From contig JABDFM010000017.1 in NCBI GenBank assembly GCA_013286565.1, forward strand, positions 1-53,453: 53,453 bases of DNA, in the 5' to 3' direction. Position 1 is the first letter of the stretch. Every line of letters begins with the position of its first letter. The notes below the pieces were generated by a model. That model had not been told where the DNA came from. It made no database searches and saw nothing but the letters and a program-made list of their open reading frames with translations. Shown here piece by piece: positions 40,344-49,108 of this stretch. Both the position numbers and the translations under genes were made by a program. This DNA is from Bacteroidota bacterium. Lineage in GTDB: Bacteria; Bacteroidota; Bacteroidia; Sphingobacteriales; Sphingobacteriaceae.

Positions 40344-42237
40344 ACTGTGGTTTAACGACCAGCACCGGTACATTCACCAGGTGACGAACAGAATTTACCG
40401 TTGTTCCAAAAATAAGGTCTTTAAGGGCCTTGTGCCCATGCGAACCCATCACAATAAATTCGATCTTTTCATCATTTACGATCTGCGCGATAGAGCTGGC
40501 AGCCCTGCCGAAACCCATCCTGGCAGTAGCTTTATACCCGATCTCCTTTAACGATGAAACATATTTTTCAAGGTTGTCAAAATCGCTTTGTGTTTCGTGG
40601 TCTAATACTTCTGTGCCATAATAACGTGCGCCTGCGGTTTCAACCACGTGTATCAAAGTGTAATGTGCGTGTTTGCCGCCCTGCATAATCGCATGCCGGA
40701 TACAATCACGGTCGTTATTAGAAAAATCGATGGTGACGCCGATATGTTTATAAGTGATTGCCGTCAGATCTGTTATCGTCGTAGCTAACCCATGTGGTAC
40801 CTGTGCAGGCTGATCACGGTGTTTAAAAAACATGGGTTCAAAAAACACATAAAGTAACAGTGCAAAAATCGCTAAGGTAACAGGCACTACCACTGCATAC
40901 ATCCAGATTGCCGTAGAAGGAGATTGTTTTGCCCAATCGCCGATCTGATCGAACACCAATTTTGCATTCAACCCAAGTATCAGCACCGCACATGCCCAGG
41001 CCAATATTTTAACTTTTAAGCCGATGGCAAATTTGCCCATTCGTTTACGGTCGGATGTAAAATGGATCAACGGGATCACCGCAAAACCCAATTGCAAACT
41101 AAGCACTACCTGGCTCAATATGATCAGGCTCCCAAGGCCGTTTTCGCCGAAATATATAATGGTGAATACTGCCGGCATAATTGCTATGAAACGGGTTAGT
41201 AAACGGCGTAACCAGGGTTCAATACGCAGATTGATGTGCCCCTCCATGATGATCTGCCCGGCTAATGTCCCGGTAATGGTGGAGCTTTGCCCCGATGCTA
41301 TTAAGGCTATGGCAAATAAAACCGGGGCAAGCGAACCAAAAATATGTTCCAGTAGTTTATAGGCATCCTGTATCTCGGCCACCTTGAAATAACCATTTGT
41401 GAAAAACGCGCTTGCTGCCAATATCAATATCGCCGCATTTACAAAAAACGCCAGGTTAAGTGCAATTGTGGTGTCGAATAAATTAAATTTTATAGCTGAT
41501 CTTATACCCTCGTCTGTCCGGGTTATTTGACGTGTTTGCACCAGCGATGAGTGAAGATATAAATTGTGCGGCATTACAGTGGCACCGATAATGCCGATGG
41601 CTATGTACAGCATTTCGTGGCTCGTCTTATCACCCTTAAACAAATTGGTAGGAATAAAACCTTTAGCTATACCCACTATATCCGGCCCTACAATAAACAT
41701 CTCGATCAAATAGGATAATCCTATAATAAGGATCATCGACATGATAAAAGCCTCCAGCTTGCGCATCCCCCTGTTCATCAGGAAAAGCATCAGCACCGTA
41801 TCGGTTATGGTAAGCGATACACCCCATATCAGCGGAAGGTGGAATAATAATTGCAACCCAATGGCCATACCGATGATCTCGGCCAGGTCGCAGGCTATAA
41901 TAGCGATCTGGGCCAGGATATACAGGCAAAAGTTTGCAAAGCGGGGATAAGTGTTTTTAGAGGCCTGGGCCAGATCAAGCCCGCGCACTATACCCAGGCG
42001 TGCACTTAGCGATTGCAATAAAAGTGCGATCAGGTTGGAAAGAAACAGCACCCAGATCAGCTTATAACCAAACGCGCTGCCACCAGCAATATCTGTGGCC
42101 CAGTTACCCGGGTCCATATAACCTACACTCACTAAATATGCAGGACCTATAAACGCCAAAAATTTGCGCCACCCCAGCTTGTTTTCTGTGGCGATAGAGC
42201 TATGCACATCACCTAATGATTGTTTCTGCTCACTCAT
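40342..42237 (-). CDS. mntH: Nramp divalent-metal transporter fused to UspA domain
   Basis: Proton-coupled Mn2+/Fe2+ importer with an added stress domain. The membrane part (about 20-470) has the Nramp metal-site motifs DPGN (42-45, in VSVGYMDPGNWATD) and MPHN (222-225, in ATVMPHNLYLHS). After a short linker the C-terminal 498-631 is a universal-stress-protein domain: HIGVTIDFSNND start, MGSHGHKALKDLIFGTTVNS (597-616) with the GxxGx9G(S/T) nucleotide-binding pattern, and VPVLVVKP end. Total 631, against roughly 400-450 for plain MntH. Starts in a 4-base ATGA overlap with mntR, so the regulator and transporter are co-translated. The UspA domain may bind ATP and sense metabolic state; this is inference. 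Confidence 0.92.
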   Translation of the reverse strand: MSEQKQSLGDVHSSIATENKLGWRKFLAFIGPAYLVSVGYMDPGNWATDIAGGSAFGYKLIWVLFLSNLIALLLQSLSARLGIVRGLDLAQASKNTYPRFANFCLYILAQIAIIACDLAEIIGMAIGLQLLFHLPLIWGVSLTITDTVLMLFLMNRGMRKLEAFIMSMILIIGLSYLIEMFIVGPDIVGIAKGFIPTNLFKGDKTSHEMLYIAIGIIGATVMPHNLYLHSSLVQTRQITRTDEGIRSAIKFNLFDTTIALNLAFFVNAAILILAASAFFTNGYFKVAEIQDAYKLLEHIFGSLAPVLFAIALIASGQSSTITGTLAGQIIMEGHINLRIEPWLRRLLTRFIAIMPAVFTIIYFGENGLGSLIILSQVVLSLQLGFAVIPLIHFTSDRKRMGKFAIGLKVKILAWACAVLILGLNAKLVFDQIGDWAKQSPSTAIWMYAVVVPVTLAIFALLLYVFFEPMFFKHRDQPAQVPHGLATTITDLTAITYKHIGVTIDFSNNDRDCIRHAIMQGGKHAHYTLIHVVETAGARYYGTEVLDHETQSDFDNLEKYVSSLKEIGYKATARMGFGRAASSIAQIVNDEKIEFIVMGSHGHKALKDLIFGTTVNSVRHLVNVPVLVVKPQ

Positions 42238-42884
42238 ATCGCTATCAGTAGATTATTGGCAACTTCACGGCTGATGTGCACTTTTTTATCCTCAACCTGT
42301 AAAATAACCGAGTGGTCATAATCATTTATTTCTGTCACTTTTATTTTTTTGCCGATAGTCAGCTGCATCCGCTCCAGATATTGCAGGAAAGCTGTGGAAT
42401 GATCCCGCACACCTGAAATTATACCATTTTCATTAATAACCAGTGTAGCTACAGGTTTTAACTCATGCGTTTTGAATAGCCCGTTGCTATCGGGTATAGG
42501 GTCCCCATGTGGGTCGTATTTTGGATGACCCATGAAGTCATCCAGGCGGTCAACCAACTCTTTTGATGAGATATGTTCCAGTTCTTCGGCTACATCATGC
42601 ACCTCGTCCCACTTGAAATTAAGTTTCTCCACCAAAAAATATTCCCAAAGGCGGTGCTTGCGAATAATGCTGACCGCGATCTTTTCACCCGCAGCAGTCA
42701 GCGTCACACCCTGGTATTTGGTGTAATTGATCAGTCCCTTTTCCGCCAATTTTTTAAGCATATCCGTAACGGACGCCGCTTTGGTGTTCAACGAAGCCGC
42801 TATCTGGTTGGTGCTTACACTTGACGATTGTAGCGAAAGGTGGTAGATTGCCTTTAAATAATTCTCTTCAGTAAATGTATTCAT
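42234..42884 (-). CDS. mntR: DtxR/MntR-family metal-dependent repressor
   Basis: Metal-activated DNA-binding regulator controlling manganese or iron uptake. N-terminal winged helix (about 1-65: TEENYLKAIYHLSLQSSSVSTNQIAASLNTKAASVTDMLKKLAEKGLINYTKYQG), metal-binding dimerisation region (about 70-140: RKHRLWEYFLVEKLNFKWDEVHDVAEELEHISSKELVDRL), and a C-terminal FeoA/SH3-like domain (about 150-216). Length 216 fits. The C-terminal end overlaps the Nramp gene by 4 bases, and a DtxR-like operator lies in its promoter, so it probably represses its own operon when metal is sufficient. Confidence 0.93.
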   Translation of the reverse strand: MNTFTEENYLKAIYHLSLQSSSVSTNQIAASLNTKAASVTDMLKKLAEKGLINYTKYQGVTLTAAGEKIAVSIIRKHRLWEYFLVEKLNFKWDEVHDVAEELEHISSKELVDRLDDFMGHPKYDPHGDPIPDSNGLFKTHELKPVATLVINENGIISGVRDHSTAFLQYLERMQLTIGKKIKVTEINDYDHSVILQVEDKKVHISREVANNLLIAI

Positions 42885-42889
42885 TTAAA

Positions 42890-42897
42890 CAAATCTA
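42890..42897 (-). promoter_or_regulatory. -7 box of the mntR-mntH operon
   Basis: Minus strand TAGATTTG, exact match to TAnnTTTG, close to the mntR start codon. The region where the -33 element should lie is covered by the palindrome at 42905-42922. Confidence 0.5.
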
Positions 42898-42904
42898 ATA
42901 AAAA

Positions 42905-42922
42905 ATTTAGATTAGTCTAAAT
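42905..42922. promoter_or_regulatory. DtxR/MntR-type operator
   Basis: Palindrome ATTTAGATTAGTCTAAAT: arms ATTTAGA and TCTAAAT fully complementary around TTAG. It closely resembles the DtxR/IdeR operator core TTAGGTTAGCCTAA. It sits just upstream of the -7 box of mntR, consistent with metal-dependent autorepression. Confidence 0.65.
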
Positions 42923-42993
42923 ATTTTAAGAAAAAATTTATGATTGTTGAAACACTTTTATGAAAAATTTTATTCTGCTAAGTAAGATAAAAC

Positions 42994-43001
42994 TATATTT
43001 G
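42994..43001 (+). promoter_or_regulatory. -7 box of the lrp gene
   Basis: TATATTTG, exact match to TAnnTTTG, only 8 bases before the ATG. If used, the mRNA leader would be about 5 bases long. Confidence 0.45.
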
Positions 43002-43009
43002 TATTTATC

Positions 43010-43480
43010 ATGGCTACTGAACTCGACAAAATAGACCTCCAGATCCTTAAGATTTTACAAGCTAACGGAAGGATAACCAACCTGCAACTTTCGAACGAAA
43101 TAGGGCTTTCACCTGCACCTACGTTGGAACGTGTGCGCAAACTGGAGAACGCGGAATACATCAAAAGCTACCATGCATTGGTCGACGAGGAAAAACTTGG
43201 ACTGGGTATCAAAACCTTTATCCAGGTATCGCTCGATTTCCATAAGAACAATACCATCCAGGTGTTTTTAGAAGAGATACAAAAGATCAAAGAAGTAACC
43301 GAATGCCATCACGTAACCGGGCAGTGCGACTTTTTGCTGAAAGTTTATGTGCGCGACATCAAATCATATGAGCAATTGATCATGGAAAAGATCAGCCGTA
43401 TTCCCGTTGTGAAAACTTTCCAAACCATGATGATCATGTCAACCAGTAAGAAAGAGCCAATAGTGCCGGTGGAATACTGA
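43010..43480 (+). CDS. Lrp/AsnC-family transcriptional regulator
   Basis: Amino-acid-responsive DNA-binding protein. N-terminal AsnC-type helix-turn-helix: LDKIDLQILKILQANGRITNLQLSNEIGLSPAPTLERVRKLENAEYIKSY (about 4-53), then a C-terminal RAM ligand-binding domain (about 65-145: FIQVSLDF, VTECHHVTGQCDFLLKVYVRDIKSYEQLIMEKI). Length 156 is typical. Divergent from mntR. Its effector amino acid is unknown; a link to the arginine genes 33 kb away is not implied. Confidence 0.93.
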   Translation: MATELDKIDLQILKILQANGRITNLQLSNEIGLSPAPTLERVRKLENAEYIKSYHALVDEEKLGLGIKTFIQVSLDFHKNNTIQVFLEEIQKIKEVTECHHVTGQCDFLLKVYVRDIKSYEQLIMEKISRIPVVKTFQTMMIMSTSKKEPIVPVEY

Positions 43481-43564
43481 GCCCCACCCAAACCCTCCCC
43501 GGAAGGGAGGGCTTTTAAAAGTGTAAAATAAAGTCTCCCCTACAGGGGGAGATTTAGAGGGGGC
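43481..43564. repeat. composite element of two hairpin repeats
   Basis: First unit GCCCCACCCAAACCCTCCCC with GGAA loop and GGGAGGGCTTTT (43481-43516): a GC-rich stem followed by CTTTT, an intrinsic-terminator shape for lrp. Second unit from AAAGTCTCCCC to GAGATTTAGAGGGGGC (43530-43564). The second unit runs into ung and provides its stop codon TAA (43554-43556). Same architecture as 5031-5143. Confidence 0.8.
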
Positions 43565-44237
43565 TGATCTGCCAATCAATCGCTGTCTTTCCTTCTTTTT
43601 CCAAAATCGCATTTGTTTTTGAAAATGGCTTAGAGCCAAAAAATCCCCTGTCTGCTGAAAATGGTGACGGGTGCGGCGATTTGATAATAAAGTGTTTGGT
43701 TTGATCGATGAGTTCGGCTTTGGCCTGCGCAAATGCCCCCCAAAGGACAAATACAATGCCTTCTTTCTTTTCGGATATGGTTTTGATAACTGTATCGGTA
43801 AATTCTTCCCAGCCTCTTTTTTGATGTGAACCAGGGTTACCCTCGCGTACGGTCAAGGATGCATTGAGCAGCAGTACGCCCTGTTCGGCCCATTCGGTCA
43901 GATCACCATGCTTTGGAATAACAAAACCGGGTATGTCTGTTACCAATTCCTTGTAAATGTTTTTGAGCGATGGCGGTGGCGTGATCCCTTTTTGTACTGA
44001 GAATGATAAGCCATGTGCCTGGTGTGCACCATGATAGGGGTCCTGTCCAAGTATCACTACTTTCAATTTATCAAAGGGTGTTTTGTTAAAAGCATTAAAG
44101 ATATCGCCTCCTTTTGGGTAAACTTTATGCCCGGCTTCCTTCTCTTCTTTCAGGAATTGTTTCAGCTTCAGCATATAATCCTTTTCAAATTCGCCGTGCA
44201 AAACTTTAAGCCAGGATGGTTCTAATTCTATCGCCAT
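43554..44237 (-). CDS. ung: uracil-DNA glycosylase
   Basis: Removes uracil from DNA in base-excision repair. The catalytic water-activating motif VILGQDPYHGAHQAHGLSFSV is at 61-81 with Asp66, and the DNA-binding loop SPHPSPFSADRGFFGSKPFSKTN at 187-209 with His189. Length 227 fits. The last residues SPL after the conserved IDWQI come from the hairpin repeat inserted at the gene's end, which also supplies the stop codon. Confidence 0.95.
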   Translation of the reverse strand: MAIELEPSWLKVLHGEFEKDYMLKLKQFLKEEKEAGHKVYPKGGDIFNAFNKTPFDKLKVVILGQDPYHGAHQAHGLSFSVQKGITPPPSLKNIYKELVTDIPGFVIPKHGDLTEWAEQGVLLLNASLTVREGNPGSHQKRGWEEFTDTVIKTISEKKEGIVFVLWGAFAQAKAELIDQTKHFIIKSPHPSPFSADRGFFGSKPFSKTNAILEKEGKTAIDWQISPL

Positions 44238-44310
44238 AAATATTTGTACAGATGTTGGTTAAGAATACAAATAAACGGATATTTGCAATCTATTTTTAGT
44301 AGAAAGAATT

Positions 44311-44859
44311 ATGTCAAATATTGTTCGTTTAATTATTTCCTGCGTGATAGCAGGAGCGGGGATCGCACTTTGTGGCTTTGGTTTTTGGGGATGGGGTATA
44401 TTAGTGTTTTTTATGGGAGGTTTTATTCTCCTTACCTTTTTCTTTAATGAAAACATGCTGATCGCCCAGTTTTATCTGCGCAAGGAAAACATGGTAAAAT
44501 CTGAGCAATGGCTGGCAAAGATCACTGATTATGAAAAACAGCTGAATAAAAGTCAGCACGGCTATTATAATTTGCTGATCGGTTTGCTGGAATCGCGCAA
44601 ATCGCCGATGAAATCAGAAAAGTACTTCAAAAAGGCGCTTAGTTTGGGGATGAAAATGTCGCACAATATTGCGCTGGCTAAATTAAGCCTGGCAGGTATA
44701 TCAATGGCCAAACGCAACAAACGCGAAGCGCAAATGTATTTGCAGGAAGCCACCAAAGAAGATAAAAACAAATTACTTGCCGACCAGATAAAGATGATGA
44801 AAGGTCAGCTGGCACAAATGGATAAACAGGTAGTGCGTGGCGGATATCGCCAATTCTAA
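44311..44859 (+). CDS. membrane protein with TPR-like cytosolic part
   Basis: Not recognised at family level. Two adjacent hydrophobic segments at 5-25 (IVRLIISCVIAGAGIALCGFGF) and 27-45 (GWGILVFFMGGFILLTFFF), then a helical region of about 135 residues with tetratricopeptide-like spacing (SEQWLAKITDYEKQL, YYNLLIGLLESRKSPMKSEKYFKKALSLG, AKLSLAGISMAKRNKREAQMYLQEATKED). Probably a membrane-anchored scaffold. It faces the small gene at 44893 across a strong terminator. Confidence 0.75.
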   Translation: MSNIVRLIISCVIAGAGIALCGFGFWGWGILVFFMGGFILLTFFFNENMLIAQFYLRKENMVKSEQWLAKITDYEKQLNKSQHGYYNLLIGLLESRKSPMKSEKYFKKALSLGMKMSHNIALAKLSLAGISMAKRNKREAQMYLQEATKEDKNKLLADQIKMMKGQLAQMDKQVVRGGYRQF

Positions 44860-44862
44860 AAA

Positions 44863-44898
44863 AAATAGGCTTTGGATCAACCGATCTAAAGCCTATTT
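44863..44898. terminator. bidirectional intrinsic terminator
   Basis: 16-bp stem AAATAGGCTTTGGATC / GATCTAAAGCCTATTT (one G-U pair) with loop AACC, flanked by A-run on the left and TTTCTCTT on the right. Serves the convergent genes on both sides; the stop codon of the minus-strand gene lies inside it. Confidence 0.85.
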
Positions 44899-45105
44899 CT
44901 CTTCAATTGAGCTGTAATAATCGGGCTCTGACGAATGATCCTGTCTCGGTGTAATATATCTTTCGGCAATGATCATTTGATTATCAGATGGGTTGGCCAC
45001 TTCAACCATTTTTAATAAACTGCGGATAAAAGACAGGTCGAATTTACCCCTGTTCAGTTTTATTAAGTATTCGCTTTCGGTAATCTCCAGGATTGAATTA
45101 GTCAT
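44893..45105 (-). CDS. hypothetical protein, 70 aa
   Basis: Not recognised. Small, acidic C-terminus (SSEPDYYSSIEEK). The N-terminal part ILEITESEYLIKLNRGKFDLSFIRSLLKMVEV is predicted to form a strand and a helix, which is the general pattern of small antitoxin-like or DNA-contacting proteins, but no partner toxin is nearby. Its stop codon lies in the bidirectional terminator, supporting it as the end of a real transcript. Confidence 0.5.
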   Translation of the reverse strand: MTNSILEITESEYLIKLNRGKFDLSFIRSLLKMVEVANPSDNQMIIAERYITPRQDHSSEPDYYSSIEEK

Positions 45106-45203
45106 AACTATAGTATTAGATGTTGAACTATAAAATTAAATGATAATTCTAATACTAAAGTTCTAAGGAGTTTATGATTTCATTAACAAATTGTTAATAG
45201 ATT

Positions 45204-45290
45204 CAGTTTGCAGTAGGCTGTTTGCACTTTATACTTTATACTATTGTATTAAGAACTGCCAACTGAAAACCGGCAACTGCCCACTGTTAC
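45204..45290. repeat. heptad-period degenerate repeat (CAGTTTG family)
   Basis: Left CAGTTTG, CAGTAGG, CTGTTTG (45204-45224); right CTGCCAA, CTGAAAA, CCGGCAA, CTGCCCA, CTGTTAC (45256-45290) in 7-base register, related to 39692-39764 and partly complementary between halves. The stop codon of lysS is inside the last unit. Confidence 0.75.
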
Positions 45291-47008
45291 TCAAACCAAG
45301 CCATCACCACTTCTTTAGCAGGCATGGTAATATCCAGCTTTAATTTTTTACGCATACCACCCAGGTCGTTGAACACCTTATTTGGGTTGGCTGCTTTCAA
45401 GTCTTCAATAGTATTAAAGCCCATTTTGTTAAGCACAGGCACCCATTCAGCAGGTACACCGATCTTTATAAAATCGTCAGCAGTAACAACTTTAGCTTTT
45501 TTCTCAGGTCGCATTTGTGGGAAGAACAACACTTCTTGTATCGTGTGCTGATTGGTCATCAGCATCACCAAACGGTCAATGCCTATACCCAGTCCAGATG
45601 TTGGCGGCATGCCATATTCCAGTGCACGTAAAAAGTCATCATCCATGGCCATGGCTTCTTCATCACCACGACCGGCTAATATCAATTGCTCCTCCAAACG
45701 CTGACGCTGGTCGATAGGGTCGTTTAATTCAGAATAAGCGTTAGCTATTTCCTTGCCGTTCACGAACAGTTCGAAACGCTCAACCAGTCCATTTTTACTG
45801 CGGTGCTTTTTAGCAAGCGGCGTCATTTCGATAGGGTAATCGGTAATATAAGTCGGCTGTATCAGGTTAGCTTCCACCTTAGCGCTGAATATCTCATCGA
45901 TCAGTTTGCCTTTACCCATGGTAGCATCTATGTCTATACTTAAATCGGCACAAACTTTACGTAAACCAGCTTCATCCATCGCGGATACATCTATCCCTGT
46001 ATATTTCAGGATAGAGTCATACATCGATAATTTGGTGTATGGCCCTTCAAAATTGATCTCGTTATCACCCACTTGTACTACAGGGATACCATGAACGGCA
46101 CGGGTTACATGTTCTAAACAAGCCTCTACCATAGCCATCATCCAGATATAATCCTTATAAGCCACATATATTTCTACCGAGGTGAATTCAGGGTTATGGG
46201 TGCGGTCCATGCCCTCATTGCGGAACATCTTACCAAACTCATAAACACCGTCAAATCCAGCTACGATCAGTCGTTTTAGATATAATTCGTTGGCTATGCG
46301 CAGGTAAAGCTGCATATCCAGTGTGTTGTGGTGTGTGGTAAATGGCCTTGCCGCCGCGCCACCGTGAACAGGCTGCAGGATAGGGGTTTCCACTTCCATC
46401 CAACCTTCCGAATTAAAATAATCACGCATCGAGCTGATTACCTTAGAGCGCTTCATGAATATCTGCTTAAACTCAGGATTTACAGTCAGATCAACGTAAC
46501 GCTGGCGGTAACGCAGTTCAGGATCGGTAAAACCATCGTGGATATTGCCTTCCTCATCACGTTTTACAACCGGCAAGGGTTTTAATGCTTTGGACAGAAG
46601 CACCATTTCCTGTACATGCACAGATATCTCGCCGGTTTGGGTTAAAAATACGTAGCCTTTAACACCGATATAGTCCCCAATATCCAGCAGTTTTTTAAAC
46701 ACGGTATTATAAAGTGTTTTATCCTCGCCTGGGCAAATATCATCACGCTTTAAATAAACCTGTATGCGCCCGGTCGAATCCTGCAATTCGGCAAAGGATG
46801 CGCTGCCCATAATGCGGCGTGTCATAATACGACCCGCCAGCACTACATGCTGATAGGTATCGGGGTTACTCTCAAAATTATCTATTATATCCTGCGCAAA
46901 AGCGGTCACATCAAATGCTTCGGCAGGGTATGGGTTGATACCAAGGTCGCGCAGCTGCTGTAATGATTCGCGGCGTATAATTTCCTGTTCGGATAGGGCA
47001 ATACTCAT
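45287..47008 (-). CDS. lysS: lysyl-tRNA synthetase, class II, with C-terminal extension
   Basis: Charges tRNA-Lys. N-terminal OB-fold anticodon domain (about 55-150: [35 protein letters not shown]), then the class II core with motif 1 around [36 protein letters not shown], motif 2 [18 protein letters not shown], and motif 3 [15 protein letters not shown]. Bacterial LysRS usually stops soon after motif 3, but here about 70 residues follow (504-573), including a helical segment ([42 protein letters not shown]) that resembles helix-hairpin-helix or RNA-polymerase-alpha C-terminal type folds. Such a tail is seen in Bacteroidota LysRS. Total 573 residues. Confidence 0.95.
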   Translation of the reverse strand: MSIALSEQEIIRRESLQQLRDLGINPYPAEAFDVTAFAQDIIDNFESNPDTYQHVVLAGRIMTRRIMGSASFAELQDSTGRIQVYLKRDDICPGEDKTLYNTVFKKLLDIGDYIGVKGYVFLTQTGEISVHVQEMVLLSKALKPLPVVKRDEEGNIHDGFTDPELRYRQRYVDLTVNPEFKQIFMKRSKVISSMRDYFNSEGWMEVETPILQPVHGGAAARPFTTHHNTLDMQLYLRIANELYLKRLIVAGFDGVYEFGKMFRNEGMDRTHNPEFTSVEIYVAYKDYIWMMAMVEACLEHVTRAVHGIPVVQVGDNEINFEGPYTKLSMYDSILKYTGIDVSAMDEAGLRKVCADLSIDIDATMGKGKLIDEIFSAKVEANLIQPTYITDYPIEMTPLAKKHRSKNGLVERFELFVNGKEIANAYSELNDPIDQRQRLEEQLILAGRGDEEAMAMDDDFLRALEYGMPPTSGLGIGIDRLVMLMTNQHTIQEVLFFPQMRPEKKAKVVTADDFIKIGVPAEWVPVLNKMGFNTIEDLKAANPNKVFNDLGGMRKKLKLDITMPAKEVVMAWFE

Positions 47009-47044
47009 AACTTTTATTAAGGTTGCAAAAATAGCTTTTTTTTA

Positions 47045-47072
47045 GATTTGAGATGCGAGATTTGAGATATGA
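47045..47072. repeat. heptad-period degenerate repeat (GATTTGA family)
   Basis: Four tandem 7-mers GATTTGA, GATGCGA, GATTTGA, GATATGA in the gap between lysS and the acyl-CoA ligase gene, about 40 bases upstream of the lysS start codon. Confidence 0.75.
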
Positions 47073-47125
47073 GTTAGAATTTCGGAGAGAGAGGCTATTG
47101 AATTCAAATAACTGCGAGGCTTGCC

Positions 47126-48670
47126 TCATTTCCGCAACTCTCTTTTTAAGATTTTGCCTGTAGCGCTCATGGGTAAAGCTGTTACAAACTCAATATGGCG
47201 GGGATATTTATAGGAGGCAATTTGTTCTTTTGTCCAGTTTATCAGATCGGCTTCTGAAACGGAATGACCATCCTTCAGCACTACAAAAGCTTTCACATCT
47301 TCGCCCATTTCCTCGTGCGGGATACCGATAATGGCGACCAAGGACACCGCTTCATGCTTTATCATCAACTCTTCCACCTCGCGGGGATATATCTTTAAAC
47401 CGCCGCGGATGATCATATCTTTGGTCCTGTCCACAATAAAATAAAAGCCGTCCTCATCTTTTGTAGCAATATCTCCTGAATGCATCCAGCCATTTTGCAA
47501 GGCTTTTGCCGTTTCATCCGGCTTTTTATAATATCCTTTCATCACGTTATGCCCCCGGTAGAGCAGTTCACCTTTTTCACCAACAGGTACTTCTGTGCTA
47601 TCGGTATCCACCAATTTTACTTCGACACCCCAAAATTCTTTGCCTATTGAACCCCGTTTTCTTACAGTATTCAATTGGTTAAAAGTAACCACAGGTGAAC
47701 CTTCCGACATTCCGTAACCCTCAATAATGGGCACGTTAAAACGTTTTTCAAAATCATGCAACACTTTTACAGGCAACGATGCACCACCCGAACAGCATAT
47801 TTTCAAGGTTTGGGCGATGCTTTCATAATCAAATTTAGGATTGGTATAATTCAGCAACGCCCAATACATGGTAGGCACGCCTGCAAAAAGTGTCACTTTG
47901 TGTTTTTGCATCATATCAAATACCATCTCAGCATCAAAACGGGCAAGCAGGACGCTCGACCGCCCTTTGTAAATACCGGCATTCATCATCACCGTCATTC
48001 CGAAAATATGGAACAGCGGTAAAACAATAAGCCCTACATCATCCGCATCACCGGCCATCAGGTCACATATCAAAACCGCGTTCCATAACAAATTAGAGTG
48101 CGTCAGTTCTGCCCCTTTGGGCCGACCAGTTGTACCGGATGTATAGATGATCACGCAGGTATCCTCGGCACTGCTCTGGTACATTTCAAACAGCGGCGAT
48201 TGCCCTTCCATTAGATCGCTCAAAGTCCGGGTTCCTTCAATATTGGAGGGCATTCCGGGTTTATGCATGATCATGAAGAAATGTTCGCAGCCTTTTACTG
48301 CATTGAAAGCCGCATATCCAATTTCGCCTAATGGAAAATCGGTTGGCCCTGTAAAACAGAAATAGGCTTTTGCATCACTATCCTGCAAGTGATATTCAAT
48401 CTCATCCTTTTTGAGCAAACAGTTAAGGGGCACAACCACAGCTCCCGCCTTAAGGATACCGAAATAAATAATGGGGAAATAAGGCAAATTAGGACAGCTT
48501 AAAGCTACTTTATCGCCTACCTCAATACCTATAGATTTTAAACCATTAGCAACCCGGTTGGCTGCATCATTGACCTGGGCAAAGGAAAGGGTGGTATCCA
48601 TAAAAGTAAAAGCCGCTTTTGCCGGATACCTGCGGGCACTATCTTCCAGGATGACGGATAGATTGAGCAT
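47126..48670 (-). CDS. long-chain acyl-CoA synthetase
   Basis: AMP-forming ligase activating fatty acids with CoA. ATP-binding motif IIYTSGTTGRPKGAELTHSN (about 173-192), the GYGMSEGSP region (about 312-320), and the A8/A10 motifs GWMHSGDIATKDEDGFYFIVDRTKDMIIRGGLKIYPREVEE (about 391-432) and GKILKRELRK at the C-terminus with the conserved catalytic Lys. Length 514 is the compact form. It is separated from lysS by a heptad array and is convergent with nothing, so it is probably monocistronic. Confidence 0.9.
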   Translation of the reverse strand: MLNLSVILEDSARRYPAKAAFTFMDTTLSFAQVNDAANRVANGLKSIGIEVGDKVALSCPNLPYFPIIYFGILKAGAVVVPLNCLLKKDEIEYHLQDSDAKAYFCFTGPTDFPLGEIGYAAFNAVKGCEHFFMIMHKPGMPSNIEGTRTLSDLMEGQSPLFEMYQSSAEDTCVIIYTSGTTGRPKGAELTHSNLLWNAVLICDLMAGDADDVGLIVLPLFHIFGMTVMMNAGIYKGRSSVLLARFDAEMVFDMMQKHKVTLFAGVPTMYWALLNYTNPKFDYESIAQTLKICCSGGASLPVKVLHDFEKRFNVPIIEGYGMSEGSPVVTFNQLNTVRKRGSIGKEFWGVEVKLVDTDSTEVPVGEKGELLYRGHNVMKGYYKKPDETAKALQNGWMHSGDIATKDEDGFYFIVDRTKDMIIRGGLKIYPREVEELMIKHEAVSLVAIIGIPHEEMGEDVKAFVVLKDGHSVSEADLINWTKEQIASYKYPRHIEFVTALPMSATGKILKRELRK

Positions 48671-48747
48671 AGCTATAAATTACTATAGGGTTATATTGGA
48701 TTTTCAGCATTTAGCATCATTGGTTTAACGCTAAAGTGCCTGTATAT

Positions 48748-48755
48748 CAAATATA
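48748..48755 (-). promoter_or_regulatory. candidate -7 box of acyl-CoA synthetase gene
   Basis: Minus strand TATATTTG, exact match to TAnnTTTG, about 80 bases upstream of the start codon. No clear -33 TTG. Confidence 0.4.
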
Positions 48756-48850
48756 TCTAAAATTTGTAAAAATACCATAACAGGGCAGCATTTAGTGATG
48801 ATAATAATCCAGAAACTGGAGCGGTCCCTTGGTAATTAAGTATTTAGAAG

Positions 48851-49108
48851 TTAATAATGATCCTTTAGTGAGTAAACATGAACCTCATTATTTTTAATTT
48901 CATAAATTAAACGATGTTCATGATTAATACGCCGCGACCACATTCCGGAAAAATTATGTTTAAGTGGTTCTGGTTTTCCAATGCCTTCAAACGGAGTTTC
49001 CAGGATGGATTGAAGAAGAGTAAGTATTTTTCTTTGTATTGGTTGATTACCCGATCGTTTCCAGAATTTTAAATCCTCTAAAGCTTTAGGCTGATAGACT
49101 ATTTCCAT
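48851..49108 (-). CDS. YoeB/Txe-family toxin, second copy
   Basis: Second YoeB-type toxin. Canonical pattern: MEIVYQPKALEDLKFWKRSG at the start, ETPFEGIGKPEPLKHNFSGMWSRRINHEHRLIYEI in the middle (with the Glu and Arg expected in the active site), and the C-terminal SLKDHY with the terminal His-Tyr. Length 85 matches the classical YoeB. It overlaps its antitoxin gene by 10 bases. Confidence 0.93.
   Translation of the reverse strand: MEIVYQPKALEDLKFWKRSGNQPIQRKILTLLQSILETPFEGIGKPEPLKHNFSGMWSRRINHEHRLIYEIKNNEVHVYSLKDHY

Noticed and set aside
43439..43756. 105-codon minus-strand frame across the lrp/ung gap
   Set aside because: It is a shadow of lrp, ung and the hairpin repeats and has no recognisable domain.
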